The notes under the pieces: model-generated
Databases searched by the model: none
Told to the model about the DNA's origin: nothing
The model's input: the letters and a program-made list of their open reading frames with translations, nothing else
Program-made: the position numbers and the translations under genes
DNA from: Sva-07 sp035529175
GTDB lineage: Bacteria > Actinomycetota > Acidimicrobiia > Acidimicrobiales > Ilumatobacteraceae
DNA: 17,409 nt
Direction of reading: 5' to 3'
Assembly (NCBI GenBank): GCA_035529175.1
Contig: DATKXG010000142.1
Coordinates: 1-17,409 of the forward strand
Shown here: piece after piece, positions 1-7,375 of the stretch
Layout: every line of letters begins with the position of its first letter
Numbering within the stretch: the stretch's first letter is position 1

Positions 1-570
1 CTCGAAGTCGTCGCCGGCGAGAACGTCCGTTCCAAAGAACTCGGAGGACGCGCCGAGATCGTCGGCGGCGCCGATGACGGAGACTCGTCTGGGTACGACG
101 TCGTGCCGCGTTGCGCGGCGCGCCAGCGCCACGATGAAGGCCAGCTGTGACAGGCCGAGCACCCTCGCCACGTCGGGGCGGTGCTTGCACCGATAGCGAG
201 CCGTCGTCTCGGTGGTGTCGACCTCGACGTCGAGCAGAAACGGTCCCACCAGCTCCATGTGTTCGCCGAGTCGGGTCAGCGCAGTCGTGAGATCGGGCGA
301 GCAGATCGCCGCGAAGTACGCCGGGTCGAACAACTCGGCCGACAGCACGGCGCCGGCACGAATGGCCACCTCAGGGCCGCCGGCTTCGGCTTCGACGGCG
401 TCAAACAGGTCGTAGAAGTCATCAACCGTGATCCACGATCCGGCACCGTCGAACAAGTTCGGTGGTTGCCCAGCCCGCCGGAGCACGGCTTCGGCCTCCA
501 ACCCCACGTCGCGCAGCACGACATGCCACGGCTGGCCCACGTACACCGGCTTGTCATGATCTCGGCGCAT
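1..570 (-). CDS. AraC-family transcriptional regulator, N-terminal part (runs off the left edge)
   Basis: A continuous minus-strand frame runs from about 570 to base 1 without a stop, so the C-terminal part, including any helix-turn-helix, lies outside the window. The translation has the pattern of the N-terminal ligand-binding domain of AraC regulators (Arabinose_bd type): a D-DFYDLFDAVE segment near residue 50, AGAVLSAELFDPAYFAAICSP, then TRLGEHMELVGPFLLDVEVD and the segment ARVLGLSQLAFIVALARR. The chosen start is the ATG at 570-568, which has GAGG six bases upstream; an in-frame ATG at 576-574 is possible but would abut that GAGG. If it follows the family it binds a small effector and controls transcription. 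It points away from the sugar operon and probably belongs to the accessory DNA left of the tRNA fragment. The family call is by recognition of the domain pattern; the ligand is unknown. Confidence 0.75.
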   Translation of the reverse strand, partial: MRRDHDKPVYVGQPWHVVLRDVGLEAEAVLRRAGQPPNLFDGAGSWITVDDFYDLFDAVEAEAGGPEVAIRAGAVLSAELFDPAYFAAICSPDLTTALTRLGEHMELVGPFLLDVEVDTTETTARYRCKHRPDVARVLGLSQLAFIVALARRATRHDVVPRRVSVIGAADDLGASSEFFGTDVLAGDDFE

Positions 571-872
571 TGTCATCCTCGGACACGCAGTTCTGGACAG
601 GCAGTTTCCAGCGTAGACACCTCGAGTCCCGACCGGTCAGCCTCCGACCGAGCGTCGCAGCGCGTGCCTGACAGCGATCCAGATCCCCAGCGTCGGGCCA
701 GCGGCATCGCTCATCTCACTCACACCGAAAAGAACTCGCAGTTCAGCCACACAGAGCCAACGCGGCTCTCCCGCCGAGGTGCACAACATCGTTGCGCCAG
801 CCGAACCCGACCGATATCGACTTACGTCGAGGGCGCTCGGACCTGTCCTGGATTCGGCATTCTGCTCATCGG

Positions 873-955
873 GTTCAGCGCATAACAGGTACTCGATAAT
901 CCGCCCATCGACCGGATCGTCGCGCCGCATCACGGCCCAAGCCGTGCACCCGATA
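873..955 (-). repeat. Dispersed intergenic repeat, copy A (partner at 10903-10987)
   Basis: The core 894-955 aligns without gaps to 10926-10987, both 62 bp, with about 42 of 62 identical bases by hand count. Both copies begin CGATAATCCGC, have ATCGA two bases later and end CGATA. The similarity continues leftwards to GTTCA at 873 and 10903. Related short forms, GCCCGCGATTAT, occur at 11102 and 16019. Read on the minus strand the hallmark is GCGGATTATCG. Function is unknown. Confidence 0.55.
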
Positions 956-1127
956 ATCCCGCGTGCTCCGACGGACGACCTCGACGCACGGCCAGCGGTC
1001 GGCGACGAAATGGACTTCCATCGACGTCAGGTACTCTCGGGGCATCGAGCTCTGGCGAGAGGCGCTCTCTCTCGCCGACGGCTCCGCAGCATCCGCCACG
1101 CAGAGTGGTCGAGCACTGGAGTGGTTT

Positions 1128-1191
1128 CATGTACCAACCATGTACCAGCATCACGGTAAACAGCGGTGAACAACGGGGACTCACGGTCAAC
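1128..1191. repeat. Phased short direct repeats beside the tRNA fragment (possible integrase arm sites)
   Basis: CATGTACCA occurs at 1128-1136 and again at 1139-1147 (11-bp period). It is followed by octamers CGGTAAAC (1154), CGGTGAAC (1164), a degenerate CGGGGACT (1174) and CGGTCAAC (1184), exactly 10 bp apart. Helically phased short repeats 65 to 130 bp from a tRNA 3' fragment resemble arm-type binding sites of tyrosine integrases. No integrase is in the window, so this role is inference. Confidence 0.45.
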
Positions 1192-1257
1192 GAGAAATCG
1201 GCCGTGAGCAGGGGCGGAACTCATCCATCAGGGGCGACGCGTAATGCTGGACGAGGT

Positions 1258-1302
1258 CTCATAACCCGAAGGTCGCAGGTTCAAATCCTGCCCCCGCCAC
1301 CA
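1258..1302 (+). other. 3' half of a tRNA with CAU anticodon: putative att site
   Basis: The stretch contains an anticodon loop CTCATAA (1258-1264), the 3' anticodon strand CCCGA, the T-arm GCAGG-TTCAAAT-CCTGC (1275-1291), the 3' acceptor strand CCCCGCC, discriminator A and CCA (1300-1302). It closely resembles the 3' half of bacterial initiator tRNA. The 5' half is missing: the bases before the loop do not pair with CCCGA and there is no GGCGGGG acceptor strand about 70 bases upstream. A fragment starting at the anticodon loop and running to CCA is the usual core left when an element integrates into a tRNA gene. The displaced 3' end marks the chromosome side, so the element would extend left. 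Confidence 0.8.
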
Positions 1303-1307
1303 CTTGG

Positions 1308-1338
1308 AAGGCCCGGCACTCTCGAAGTGCCGAGCCTT
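1308..1338 (+). terminator. Stem-loop terminator following the tRNA fragment
   Basis: Arms 1308-1320 and 1326-1338 pair at 12 of 13 positions (one C/A mismatch) around the loop CTCGA. There is no T-tract, as is common in high-GC actinobacteria. It is probably the original terminator of the tRNA gene on the chromosome side and insulates the sugar operon. Confidence 0.6.
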
Positions 1339-1384
1339 CGGCGTTCACCGGTCAGGCGCCGGATCGGCGTCGCAGAATTCCCCC

Positions 1385-1417
1385 TTGACGGAAGTTTGTT
1401 TGTTAGGTTAACTAACA
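1385..1417 (+). promoter_or_regulatory. Operon promoter overlapped by a ROK-type operator
   Basis: TTGACG (1385-1390) is a good -35 box. With 17-bp spacing the -10 is TTAACT (1408-1413), which puts the transcript start at about 1420, next to the GTG start at 1421, so the mRNA is probably leaderless. The inverted repeat TGTTAGGTTAACTAACA (1401-1417; arms TGTTAG and CTAACA) covers the -10. AT-rich palindromes of this type are known targets of ROK repressors, so autorepression of the whole operon, relieved by an amino sugar or its phosphate, is likely. No second copy is seen before the binding-protein gene. Confidence 0.7.
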
Positions 1418-1420
1418 GAC

Positions 1421-2578
1421 GTGGCCGCCGACCTCCGTTCGTCCCCCCGTGCCGCCCCGCGGCGAGTCGACCAGGGGCTGGCACCCCACCGCATCGGGCC
1501 CAGTGAGGCGCGCAGCCACCATCGCACTCTCGTGCTTCAGGCGCTATACCGCGATCGGGGGCGCTCCCGTGCGGATCTCGCTCGCGAACTCGGCCTCAGC
1601 CGCGTCACGATCTCGGAGGTCGTGGCCGATCTGCTCGACGAGCAACTCGTCATCGAGCTCGGCACCCGCGCCGACTCGCGGCCTGGCAAGCCGGCGACGA
1701 TGCTCGACGTCAACCGGCAGGGTCACAGCATCATCGGCCTCGACCTGTCGAGCAGTGGATCGTTCGTCGGTGTGGTCACCGATCTCGACGGCGTCGTCGT
1801 TGCTCGTGCCGAGGTGGACATTCCGCAGGCGTCGGGCGATGCCGCAGTAGGCGCCGTCGAAACGCTGCTGCAGGACCTCGTCGCGCTCGCTCCCCGTCCG
1901 GTACTCGGTGTCGGTGTCGGCACCCCCGGCATCGTGGACGACCGCGGTGTGGTGGTGTCCGCCCCGAATCTCGGCTGGCGCGACGTGCCCCTCCAGGAAC
2001 GCCTCATCGCGGTCTGCGGCCTGCCCGTCGCCATCGCCAACGACGCGAACGCTGCGCTCGTCGGCGAGCACTCGTTCGGCCAGGGTCGGCCCGACACGAT
2101 CCTGGTTCGCATCGGCCGCGGCGTCGGGTCCGGCCTGATGATCGACGGCCGCGTCGTCGGCGGCGGGCGGCACGCCGCCGGTGAGATCGGACACGTCGTC
2201 GTCGGCACCGACGAGGGTGAACCGTGTGCATGTGGCAACCGCGGCTGTCTGGAGACATGGCTCGCGATGCCACGGATCGAAGCCCACCTCGCCGAGCCGG
2301 GCGCCGACCCGGATGCGGTCCTGGCCGAGGCGGGTCGCCGTCTTGGGATCGTACTCGCGCCCATCGTCAGTGCACTCAACCTCGCCGAGGTGGTGCTCGC
2401 CGGGCCGAACGCCGACATCTCGGCGCCGCTGCTCGCGGCCGTCGAATCCACCGTGCGCGATCGCACCCTCGCCGACACCCACGGCGACCTGCGACTGCGA
2501 CTGACCGAGCTCGGGCGCGACCTGGTCGCGCTCGGCGCCGTTGTGCTGGTCCTCCGTGGCCGGCTGGGGGTCGCCTGA
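1421..2578 (+). CDS. ROK-family transcriptional repressor of the amino-sugar operon
   Basis: A 385-residue protein with an N-terminal winged helix-turn-helix at about residues 35-85 (SRADLARELGLSRVTISEVV) followed by a ROK sugar-binding domain. Visible ROK marks are VGVGTPGIVDD, the NDAN segment, HAAGEIGH and the zinc motif CACGNRGC. The phosphate-binding loop that reads DxGGTK in kinases is here LDLSSSGSF, which fits a sugar sensor rather than a kinase. Start GTG at 1421 has no ribosome-binding site and sits at the predicted transcription start, as expected for a leaderless mRNA. It is the first gene of the operon and the palindrome overlapping its promoter is the likely operator. It is NagC/Mlc-like in role by inference; the inducer is probably GlcNAc, GlcNAc-6-phosphate or an oligosaccharide. 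Confidence 0.88.
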   Translation: MAADLRSSPRAAPRRVDQGLAPHRIGPSEARSHHRTLVLQALYRDRGRSRADLARELGLSRVTISEVVADLLDEQLVIELGTRADSRPGKPATMLDVNRQGHSIIGLDLSSSGSFVGVVTDLDGVVVARAEVDIPQASGDAAVGAVETLLQDLVALAPRPVLGVGVGTPGIVDDRGVVVSAPNLGWRDVPLQERLIAVCGLPVAIANDANAALVGEHSFGQGRPDTILVRIGRGVGSGLMIDGRVVGGGRHAAGEIGHVVVGTDEGEPCACGNRGCLETWLAMPRIEAHLAEPGADPDAVLAEAGRRLGIVLAPIVSALNLAEVVLAGPNADISAPLLAAVESTVRDRTLADTHGDLRLRLTELGRDLVALGAVVLVLRGRLGVA

Positions 2579-2638
2579 CCCGTTCCGTCCGAGGCCGATT
2601 CGGCTGCGGACACCTACCCAGAAAGAAAAGGAAGCATC

Positions 2639-3976
2639 ATGAGAAAAGTGATCCCGGCAGTGATCGCCGTGACCGCACTCGGCCTCGCCGCGTGCGGCTC
2701 GGACGACTCCGGCAGTGCCGACTCCGAGACGAACGACACGACGAACGACACAACGAGCGACGGTGAGTCGTCGGCCGAGGGTGAGAACATCACGCTCTGG
2801 CTGGCCGGCACCGACACGCCCGATGTGGCCATCGACTACCTCACCGAGACTTACGCCGAGACGACCGGCGGCGAGCTGTCGATCGAACAGATCGGCTGGG
2901 GTGACCTCATCCCGTCGCTGACCGCCTCGCTGCCCGACTCGTCGTCGACACCCGACGTGTTCGAGACCGGCAACACCCAGACCGCAACGTTCAGCGCGGT
3001 CGGCGCGTACAGCGACCTGACCCCGTACTACGACGAGCTCGGCGGCGACTCGCTCCTGCAGGGCTTCGTCGAGGCCGGCTCGATCGGTGAGACCGTCTAC
3101 TCGCTGCCGTACTACTTCGGGTCGCGTTTCGCCTGGTACCGCCAGGATCTCTACGAGTCGGCAGGCGTGTCCCAGCCGACCACCCTCCAGGAGTTCACCG
3201 ACGTGAACGCCACGCTGAAGGCCGCAGGCTCGGGCGCCTACATCCCAGGTCAGGACTGGCGCAGCGGCATCGCCTGGATCTTCGCCAACGGTGGTGACCT
3301 CGCGACGTACGACGGCAGCGAATGGGCTGCGGCCCTGTCATCGCCGGAGTCGATCGCCGGCATGGAGATGTGGCAGGAGCTGTTCACCACGGCGTCCGTC
3401 GCCGGCGCGACCGACACCGACGCGACCGCCTACCAGGCGATCAACGACGACTTCCTCCCCGACGCTGCCGTCGGCACCACCCTGGCCCCCAACTGGGCCT
3501 ACTGGAGCCTCGGTGACATCTCGGAGAACGACGAGGGTGAGGCCGTTGCGACCTGGAACCCCGAGACGTTCGGTGCGTATGCGCTCCCTGGCGTCGACGG
3601 TGGCATCGCGCCGGTGTTCGCCGGCGGCTCGAACATCGGGATCTCCGCTGCGTCCGAGCATCAGGATTCGGCGCTCGAGCTGATGAAGATCATCTTCTCG
3701 GACGGCTACCAGACGCTGCTGGCCGAGAACGGTCTGGGCCCGGCCAACACCGACTTCGGTTCGGTCTACGTCGACTCGGCTGCCGACTCGACGATCGCCC
3801 AGATCTCGCTCGACACGGCAGCCGCCGCGAAGCTGACTCCGGCCGCTCCGGGCTGGACGTCGGTCGAGGAGCAGCAGATCCTCGAGCAGTACTTCCAGGC
3901 TGTCGCCGAGGGCGGCGACGTGGCGTCGCTCGCCGCGGACTACGACGACCAGATCAACGCCGTCATCAACGGCTGA
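2639..3976 (+). CDS. ABC transporter solute-binding lipoprotein for GlcNAc or chitooligosaccharides
   Basis: A 445-residue extracytoplasmic binding protein. The N-terminus has a basic start, a hydrophobic segment and a lipobox LAAC with the lipid-bearing Cys at residue 19. A D/S/T/E-rich linker follows (about 21-50) and then a family-1 sugar-binding fold: ITLWLAGTDTPDV, the segment YSLPYYFGSRFAWYRQDLYE and GGSNIGISAASEHQDSALEL. The start ATG has AAGGAAG five bases upstream. It is 60 bp behind the repressor and ahead of two permeases. The substrate is inferred from the downstream NagZ, kinase, NagA and NagB genes; an aromatic-rich sugar site fits, but the sequence alone cannot separate GlcNAc, chitobiose or cell-wall fragments. 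The layout recalls the Streptomyces DasABC and NgcEFG systems. Confidence 0.85.
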   Translation: MRKVIPAVIAVTALGLAACGSDDSGSADSETNDTTNDTTSDGESSAEGENITLWLAGTDTPDVAIDYLTETYAETTGGELSIEQIGWGDLIPSLTASLPDSSSTPDVFETGNTQTATFSAVGAYSDLTPYYDELGGDSLLQGFVEAGSIGETVYSLPYYFGSRFAWYRQDLYESAGVSQPTTLQEFTDVNATLKAAGSGAYIPGQDWRSGIAWIFANGGDLATYDGSEWAAALSSPESIAGMEMWQELFTTASVAGATDTDATAYQAINDDFLPDAAVGTTLAPNWAYWSLGDISENDEGEAVATWNPETFGAYALPGVDGGIAPVFAGGSNIGISAASEHQDSALELMKIIFSDGYQTLLAENGLGPANTDFGSVYVDSAADSTIAQISLDTAAAAKLTPAAPGWTSVEEQQILEQYFQAVAEGGDVASLAADYDDQINAVING

Positions 3977-3988
3977 TCCTTCCCGGTC

Positions 3989-4021
3989 GTGCGGGCGGGA
4001 GCTCCGCCCTCCTGCCCGCAC
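3989..4021 (+). promoter_or_regulatory. Intercistronic stem-loop after the binding-protein gene
   Basis: GTGCGGGCGGGAG (3989-4001) pairs with CTCCTGCCCGCAC (4009-4021) over 13 bp with one G-U wobble. It starts 12 bases after the stop codon. In sugar ABC operons such hairpins stabilise the upstream message or partly stop transcription, giving more binding protein than permease. Confidence 0.65.
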
Positions 4022-4041
4022 GACCTCGTCGATGGAGCGAG

Positions 4042-4062
4042 CCCCGGTCACTGAGACCGGGG
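4042..4062 (+). promoter_or_regulatory. Second stem-loop just before the permease ribosome-binding site
   Basis: CCCCGGTC (4042-4049) and GACCGGGG (4055-4062) form a perfect 8-bp stem with the loop ACTGA. It lies 20 bases after the first hairpin and just before GGAAAGG, the ribosome-binding site of the next gene. It may add to partial termination or mask initiation of the permease. Confidence 0.6.
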
Positions 4063-4080
4063 TCCGCGGAAAGGCCCGAC

Positions 4081-5058
4081 ATGTCGATCGTCACACCACC
4101 CGAGCTCGACTCCGACATCCAGGAGCCGCCCCCTGAACCGGGCTCGACCAAACCGCCGCGAACGCGTGCGCGTTCGCCGAAGTTGCCGTACTGGCTGACC
4201 CTGCCTGCAGTCGCTGCGCTGGTCGTCGGCCTGGCCTACCCGATGGGGTGGCAGATCTTCAACTCGATGCGCGAGTACGGGCTGGCGCAACAATTCGGCG
4301 CAGACGCCCCGTGGATCTGGTTCGCCAACTACACCACGCTGCTGAGTGACACCTTCTTCTGGAACGTCGTCGTCCGGTCGCTCGTGTTCATGGCCGCCAC
4401 GGCACTCGCGACGATGACGCTCGGCATCCTGCTCGCGCTGTTGATGAAGGCGGCGCCGACGTGGTCGCGTCTCGTGCTGCAGAGCGCCCTGCTCCTCGCC
4501 TGGGCGATGCCGATCGTCGCCCAGATGACAGTGTTCAGCTGGCTGATCGACCCGCGCAACGGCGTGCTCAACTACCTGCTGAGCCTGCTCCCCGGTGTGG
4601 ACATGGTTGGACACAACTGGCTTGCGGAACCGCTCAGCTTCTTCTTCGTTGCATCGGTGATCATCACGTGGGCATCGGTGCCGTTCGTGGCGATCTCGGT
4701 GTACGCCGCGCTGACCCAGGTCAGCGACGAGGTCCTCGAAGCCGCTCAACTCGATGGCGCCAACGCCAGTCAAGCCCTGATCCACATCATCATGCCGATC
4801 ATCCGCCCGGTGCTGGTCATTCTCCTGCTGCTGCAGTTCATCTGGGACCTGCGGGTCTACGCCCAGATCCAGCTCCTGCAGGACTTCGGCCCGAAGGGCG
4901 ACGACTACGACCTGCTGGGCACGTACATCTACGGCCTCGGTATCGGCCAGGGGCAGTTCGGTCTGGCCGCTTCGGCGGCCATGATCGTGCTCTTCATCAC
5001 GCTCCTGGTCAGCGGGTACTACGTACGTGAACTGCTGCGAGAGGATGCACGCGAATGA
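4081..5058 (+). CDS. Sugar ABC transporter permease (first subunit, MalF-like)
   Basis: A 325-residue membrane protein with a proline- and charge-rich cytoplasmic N-terminus and about six membrane segments, the first near residues 37-58 (LTLPAVAALVVGLAYPMGW). The ABC permease EAA loop that contacts the ATPase is visible at about 217-244: EVLEAAQLDGANASQ followed by IIMPIIRP. The start ATG at 4081 has GGAAAGG six bases upstream. It overlaps the next permease by ATGA, so the two are translationally coupled. It forms the channel with the next gene product and works with the upstream lipoprotein. No ATP-binding subunit is encoded nearby, which is usual for actinobacterial sugar importers that share one MsiK-type ATPase. 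Confidence 0.9.
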   Translation: MSIVTPPELDSDIQEPPPEPGSTKPPRTRARSPKLPYWLTLPAVAALVVGLAYPMGWQIFNSMREYGLAQQFGADAPWIWFANYTTLLSDTFFWNVVVRSLVFMAATALATMTLGILLALLMKAAPTWSRLVLQSALLLAWAMPIVAQMTVFSWLIDPRNGVLNYLLSLLPGVDMVGHNWLAEPLSFFFVASVIITWASVPFVAISVYAALTQVSDEVLEAAQLDGANASQALIHIIMPIIRPVLVILLLLQFIWDLRVYAQIQLLQDFGPKGDDYDLLGTYIYGLGIGQGQFGLAASAAMIVLFITLLVSGYYVRELLREDARE

Positions 5059-5891
5059 GCCGGACCTTCAAGCGCTACCTCGCTGCGGTCGTCGCGGTCG
5101 TCGTGGCGGTCATCTGGGCGTTTCCCGTCTACTGGATGATCAACTCCTCGTTCCTGACACCGCTCACGATCAGCGGTCTCACCCCGACGTTCGTGCCCTT
5201 CGGTGGCACGTTGCAGAACTATCGAGACGTCACCACCGAGACGCCGTTCTTCGAGGCGCTCACGATGTCGATGATGGTCGTCACCGTCGCCCTCGTCGTG
5301 TGCCTGGCGTTCGCGACCTTGGCGGCGCTCGCCATCTCGCGCTTCCGGTTCAAGGGCCGCAAGACGTTCGTCCTCACCGTGATCCTCGTCCAGATGCTGC
5401 CAGCCGAAGCGATGTTCATCGCCCAGTTCCAGATGATCTCCGGGCTGGGTCTGCTCAACTCGCTGGCCGGTGTCTCGATCATCTACATCGCCATGGTCGT
5501 GCCGTTCACCGTCTGGATGCTGCGTGGTTTCGTGGCCGGCGTCCCGATCGAACTGGAAGAGGCAGCAATGGTCGACGGCTGCACCCGCCTGCAGGCGTTC
5601 CGGCGGATCACGTTCCCGCTGATCGCTCCCGGGCTCGTCGCGTCGGGGGTGTTCGCCTTCATTCAGGTGTGGAACGAGTTCGCGCTCGCGTCGGTGCTCC
5701 TGACCGACGACGATGTCCAGACGCTCCCATTGTGGCTGCGCGACATCGCACAGCAATCGAACCTGGGCGCCCCTGAGTGGGGGCAGATCATGGCCGGTTC
5801 CGTGCTCGTCGCCGTCCCGGTCATCATCTTCTTCGTGATCGTGCAGGGGCGGATGGCGCAGGGTCTCGTCGGTGGCGCGGTGAAGGGATGA
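5055..5891 (+). CDS. Sugar ABC transporter permease (second subunit, MalG-like)
   Basis: A 278-residue membrane protein with about six helices, starting at residue 9 (YLAAVVAVVVAVIWAFPVYW). The short periplasmic segment with TISGLTPTFVPFGGT and NYRDV is typical of MalG-type subunits. The EAA loop lies at about 166-193: IELEEAAMVDGCTRLQAFRR then ITFPLIAPG. The start ATG overlaps the stop of the first permease (ATGA), and its own stop overlaps the NagZ start in the same way. It is the partner channel subunit for amino-sugar or oligosaccharide import. Confidence 0.9.
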   Translation: MSRTFKRYLAAVVAVVVAVIWAFPVYWMINSSFLTPLTISGLTPTFVPFGGTLQNYRDVTTETPFFEALTMSMMVVTVALVVCLAFATLAALAISRFRFKGRKTFVLTVILVQMLPAEAMFIAQFQMISGLGLLNSLAGVSIIYIAMVVPFTVWMLRGFVAGVPIELEEAAMVDGCTRLQAFRRITFPLIAPGLVASGVFAFIQVWNEFALASVLLTDDDVQTLPLWLRDIAQQSNLGAPEWGQIMAGSVLVAVPVIIFFVIVQGRMAQGLVGGAVKG

Positions 5892-7375
5892 CCGTGTCCA
5901 CACCGAGTGATCGGCGTGCGTCGGCGCTCGCTGTCCTGATGCCGGGCTTCGTCGGGACGGATCTGCCCGGCTGGGTCGACGCACTGCTGCGCCAGGGCCT
6001 CGGCGGTGTCTGCCTCTTCGGCCACAACGTCGACCATCCGGCCCAGATCGCTGCGTTGACCGCAGCGATCCGCGCCGCTAACCCGCTCGCCGTCATCGCG
6101 ATCGACGAAGAGGGGGGCGACGTCTCGCGGTTGCATCAACGCGACGGCTCACCGTTTCCCGGCAACGCCGTGTTGGGGCGCATCGACGACGTCGAGACGA
6201 CACGTGCGGTCGGGCGCGCGGTCGGTACCCAGCTGGCCGACGTCGGGGTCCACCTGACGCTCGCGCCCGACGCCGATGTCAACTCCAACCCCGACAACCC
6301 CGTGATCGGTGTCAGGAGTTTCGGTGCCGATCCGGTCGCCGTCGCCGCTCACACTGCAGCCTGGACCGACGGCGTGCAGTCCGCCGGGGTGGCGGCATGC
6401 GCCAAGCACTTCCCCGGCCACGGCGACACCTCGGCCGACTCGCACGTCTCCGAACCGGTTGTGACGGCAGACGCGATCACGCTCGCCCATCGCGAACTCG
6501 TTCCCTTCCGGGCCGCGATCGCCGCAGGGACCCGAGCGATCATGACAGCGCACATTCGCGTCCCCGCGCTCGATCCCGAGGCCGTGTCCACGTTCTCGTC
6601 CGCCGTCCTCGAGGGGCTGCTCCGCGAGGAGATGGGGTTCGACGGTCTGATCGTCACCGACGCACTCGACATGGCCGGGGCGTCCGGAACGATCGGGATG
6701 CCCGCCGCGGCCGTGGCCGCCATCGCCGCCGGGGCCGACCTCCTCTGCCTCGGTGCTGACAACTCCAAGCACGAGGTCGAGACACTCGTGGATGCGCTGG
6801 TGAGCGCCGAGCTCTCCGGTGAACTGCCGACGTCGCGCTTCGACACCGCCGCCGAGCGCAGTCGTGCATTGGTCGGGTTCGCCGGCGAGCGGCAACAGGC
6901 CGGATCCGAACACCGTCCGTCGACCGGTGGGGCCGTCGTCGACAGGCGACGCATCGCAGCGTCGTTCACCCTCTCCGAGCGGGCCGAGAAGCTGCTCGCC
7001 GCGCCGGCGGCGTCGATTCGCTGGGTTCGGATCGATCCCGAGCCCAACATTGCGGTCGGTCAGACCCCACTCGGTCCGTTCTTCGACGGTGGCGCGACGC
7101 CCTCGCTGGTCGTGCCGCTCGACGATCGTGACGCGGCGGCCCACTACGCCACGGAGCCCGACGTCCTCACCATCGTCGTCGGTCGAGAACTGCAACGTGA
7201 CGCCGGCGCCCTCGCCGCAGCCGCGATCATCGCCGACTCCTGCACTGCGCTCGTCGTCGACCTCGGCGTCGTCGACTCCGACCTCGTCGACTCCGGCCTC
7301 GTCGACATTGCCACGTTCGGTGCGTCCCGGCTCGTCGGCGAGGCGCTGCTCGAGCTGATCGAGGGGTCTGCGTGA
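5888..7375 (+). CDS. nagZ: GH3 beta-N-acetylglucosaminidase, NagZ-like, cytoplasmic
   Basis: A 495-residue glycoside hydrolase of family 3. The TIM-barrel motifs are clear: IDEEGG (72-77), KHFPGHG (173-179) and the NagZ-type Asp-Ser-His general acid/base loop (D184, H186). Asp258 in IVTDALDM is the predicted nucleophile. There is no signal peptide, so it acts in the cytosol on imported material, releasing GlcNAc from chitooligosaccharides or from GlcNAc-anhydro-muropeptides. It is longer than minimal one-domain NagZ proteins (about 340 aa); residues beyond about 350 form a weakly conserved second domain with a pentapeptide repeat. The start ATG at 5888 overlaps the permease stop; the frame is open upstream to 5777, but that part overlaps the permease. 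Next to the kinase, NagA and NagB it supplies the monosaccharide. Confidence 0.88.
   Translation: MTVSTPSDRRASALAVLMPGFVGTDLPGWVDALLRQGLGGVCLFGHNVDHPAQIAALTAAIRAANPLAVIAIDEEGGDVSRLHQRDGSPFPGNAVLGRIDDVETTRAVGRAVGTQLADVGVHLTLAPDADVNSNPDNPVIGVRSFGADPVAVAAHTAAWTDGVQSAGVAACAKHFPGHGDTSADSHVSEPVVTADAITLAHRELVPFRAAIAAGTRAIMTAHIRVPALDPEAVSTFSSAVLEGLLREEMGFDGLIVTDALDMAGASGTIGMPAAAVAAIAAGADLLCLGADNSKHEVETLVDALVSAELSGELPTSRFDTAAERSRALVGFAGERQQAGSEHRPSTGGAVVDRRRIAASFTLSERAEKLLAAPAASIRWVRIDPEPNIAVGQTPLGPFFDGGATPSLVVPLDDRDAAAHYATEPDVLTIVVGRELQRDAGALAAAAIIADSCTALVVDLGVVDSDLVDSGLVDIATFGASRLVGEALLELIEGSA
7256..7315 (+). repeat. 15-bp tandem repeat inside the GH3 gene
   Basis: GTCGAC recurs at 7256, 7271, 7286 and 7301, one per 15 bp, within units like GTCGACTCCGRCCTC. 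The units encode a run of pentapeptides VVDLG, VVDSD, LVDSG, LVDIA in the C-terminal domain. It may be an expandable coding minisatellite. Confidence 0.7.

Larger units (their letters stand above)
577..1257. other. Gene-poor accessory stretch left of the tRNA fragment
   Basis: No convincing gene is visible here. The best candidate is a minus-strand frame at 637-933, whose last 50 residues (ending AVRHALRRSVGG) look protein-like, but third-position bias is weak and its upstream half falls in a dispersed repeat. It could be a decayed gene. The stretch also holds the repeat at 873-955 and the short phased repeats at 1128-1191. In context it looks like the end of an integrated element. Confidence 0.5.

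Noticed and set aside
181..885. Plus-strand 234-aa open frame at the left edge
   Set aside because: The AraC-type minus-strand frame explains the conserved residues in 1-570; the plus frame is arginine-rich without domain marks.
637..933. Minus-strand 98-aa open frame
   Set aside because: Weak codon bias, no ribosome-binding site and overlap with the dispersed repeat; kept only as a possible decayed gene in the description of that stretch.
1227..1302. A complete functional tRNA-Met
   Set aside because: The 5' acceptor strand and 5' anticodon strand do not match the 3' half; only the 3' half is tRNA.
1544..2482. Long antisense open frame across the ROK repressor gene
   Set aside because: It is a by-product of G/C-rich codons in the real gene and has no recognisable protein pattern. 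The same holds for the antisense frames at 6149-7459, 4048-4785, 5019-5984 and 9058-10167.
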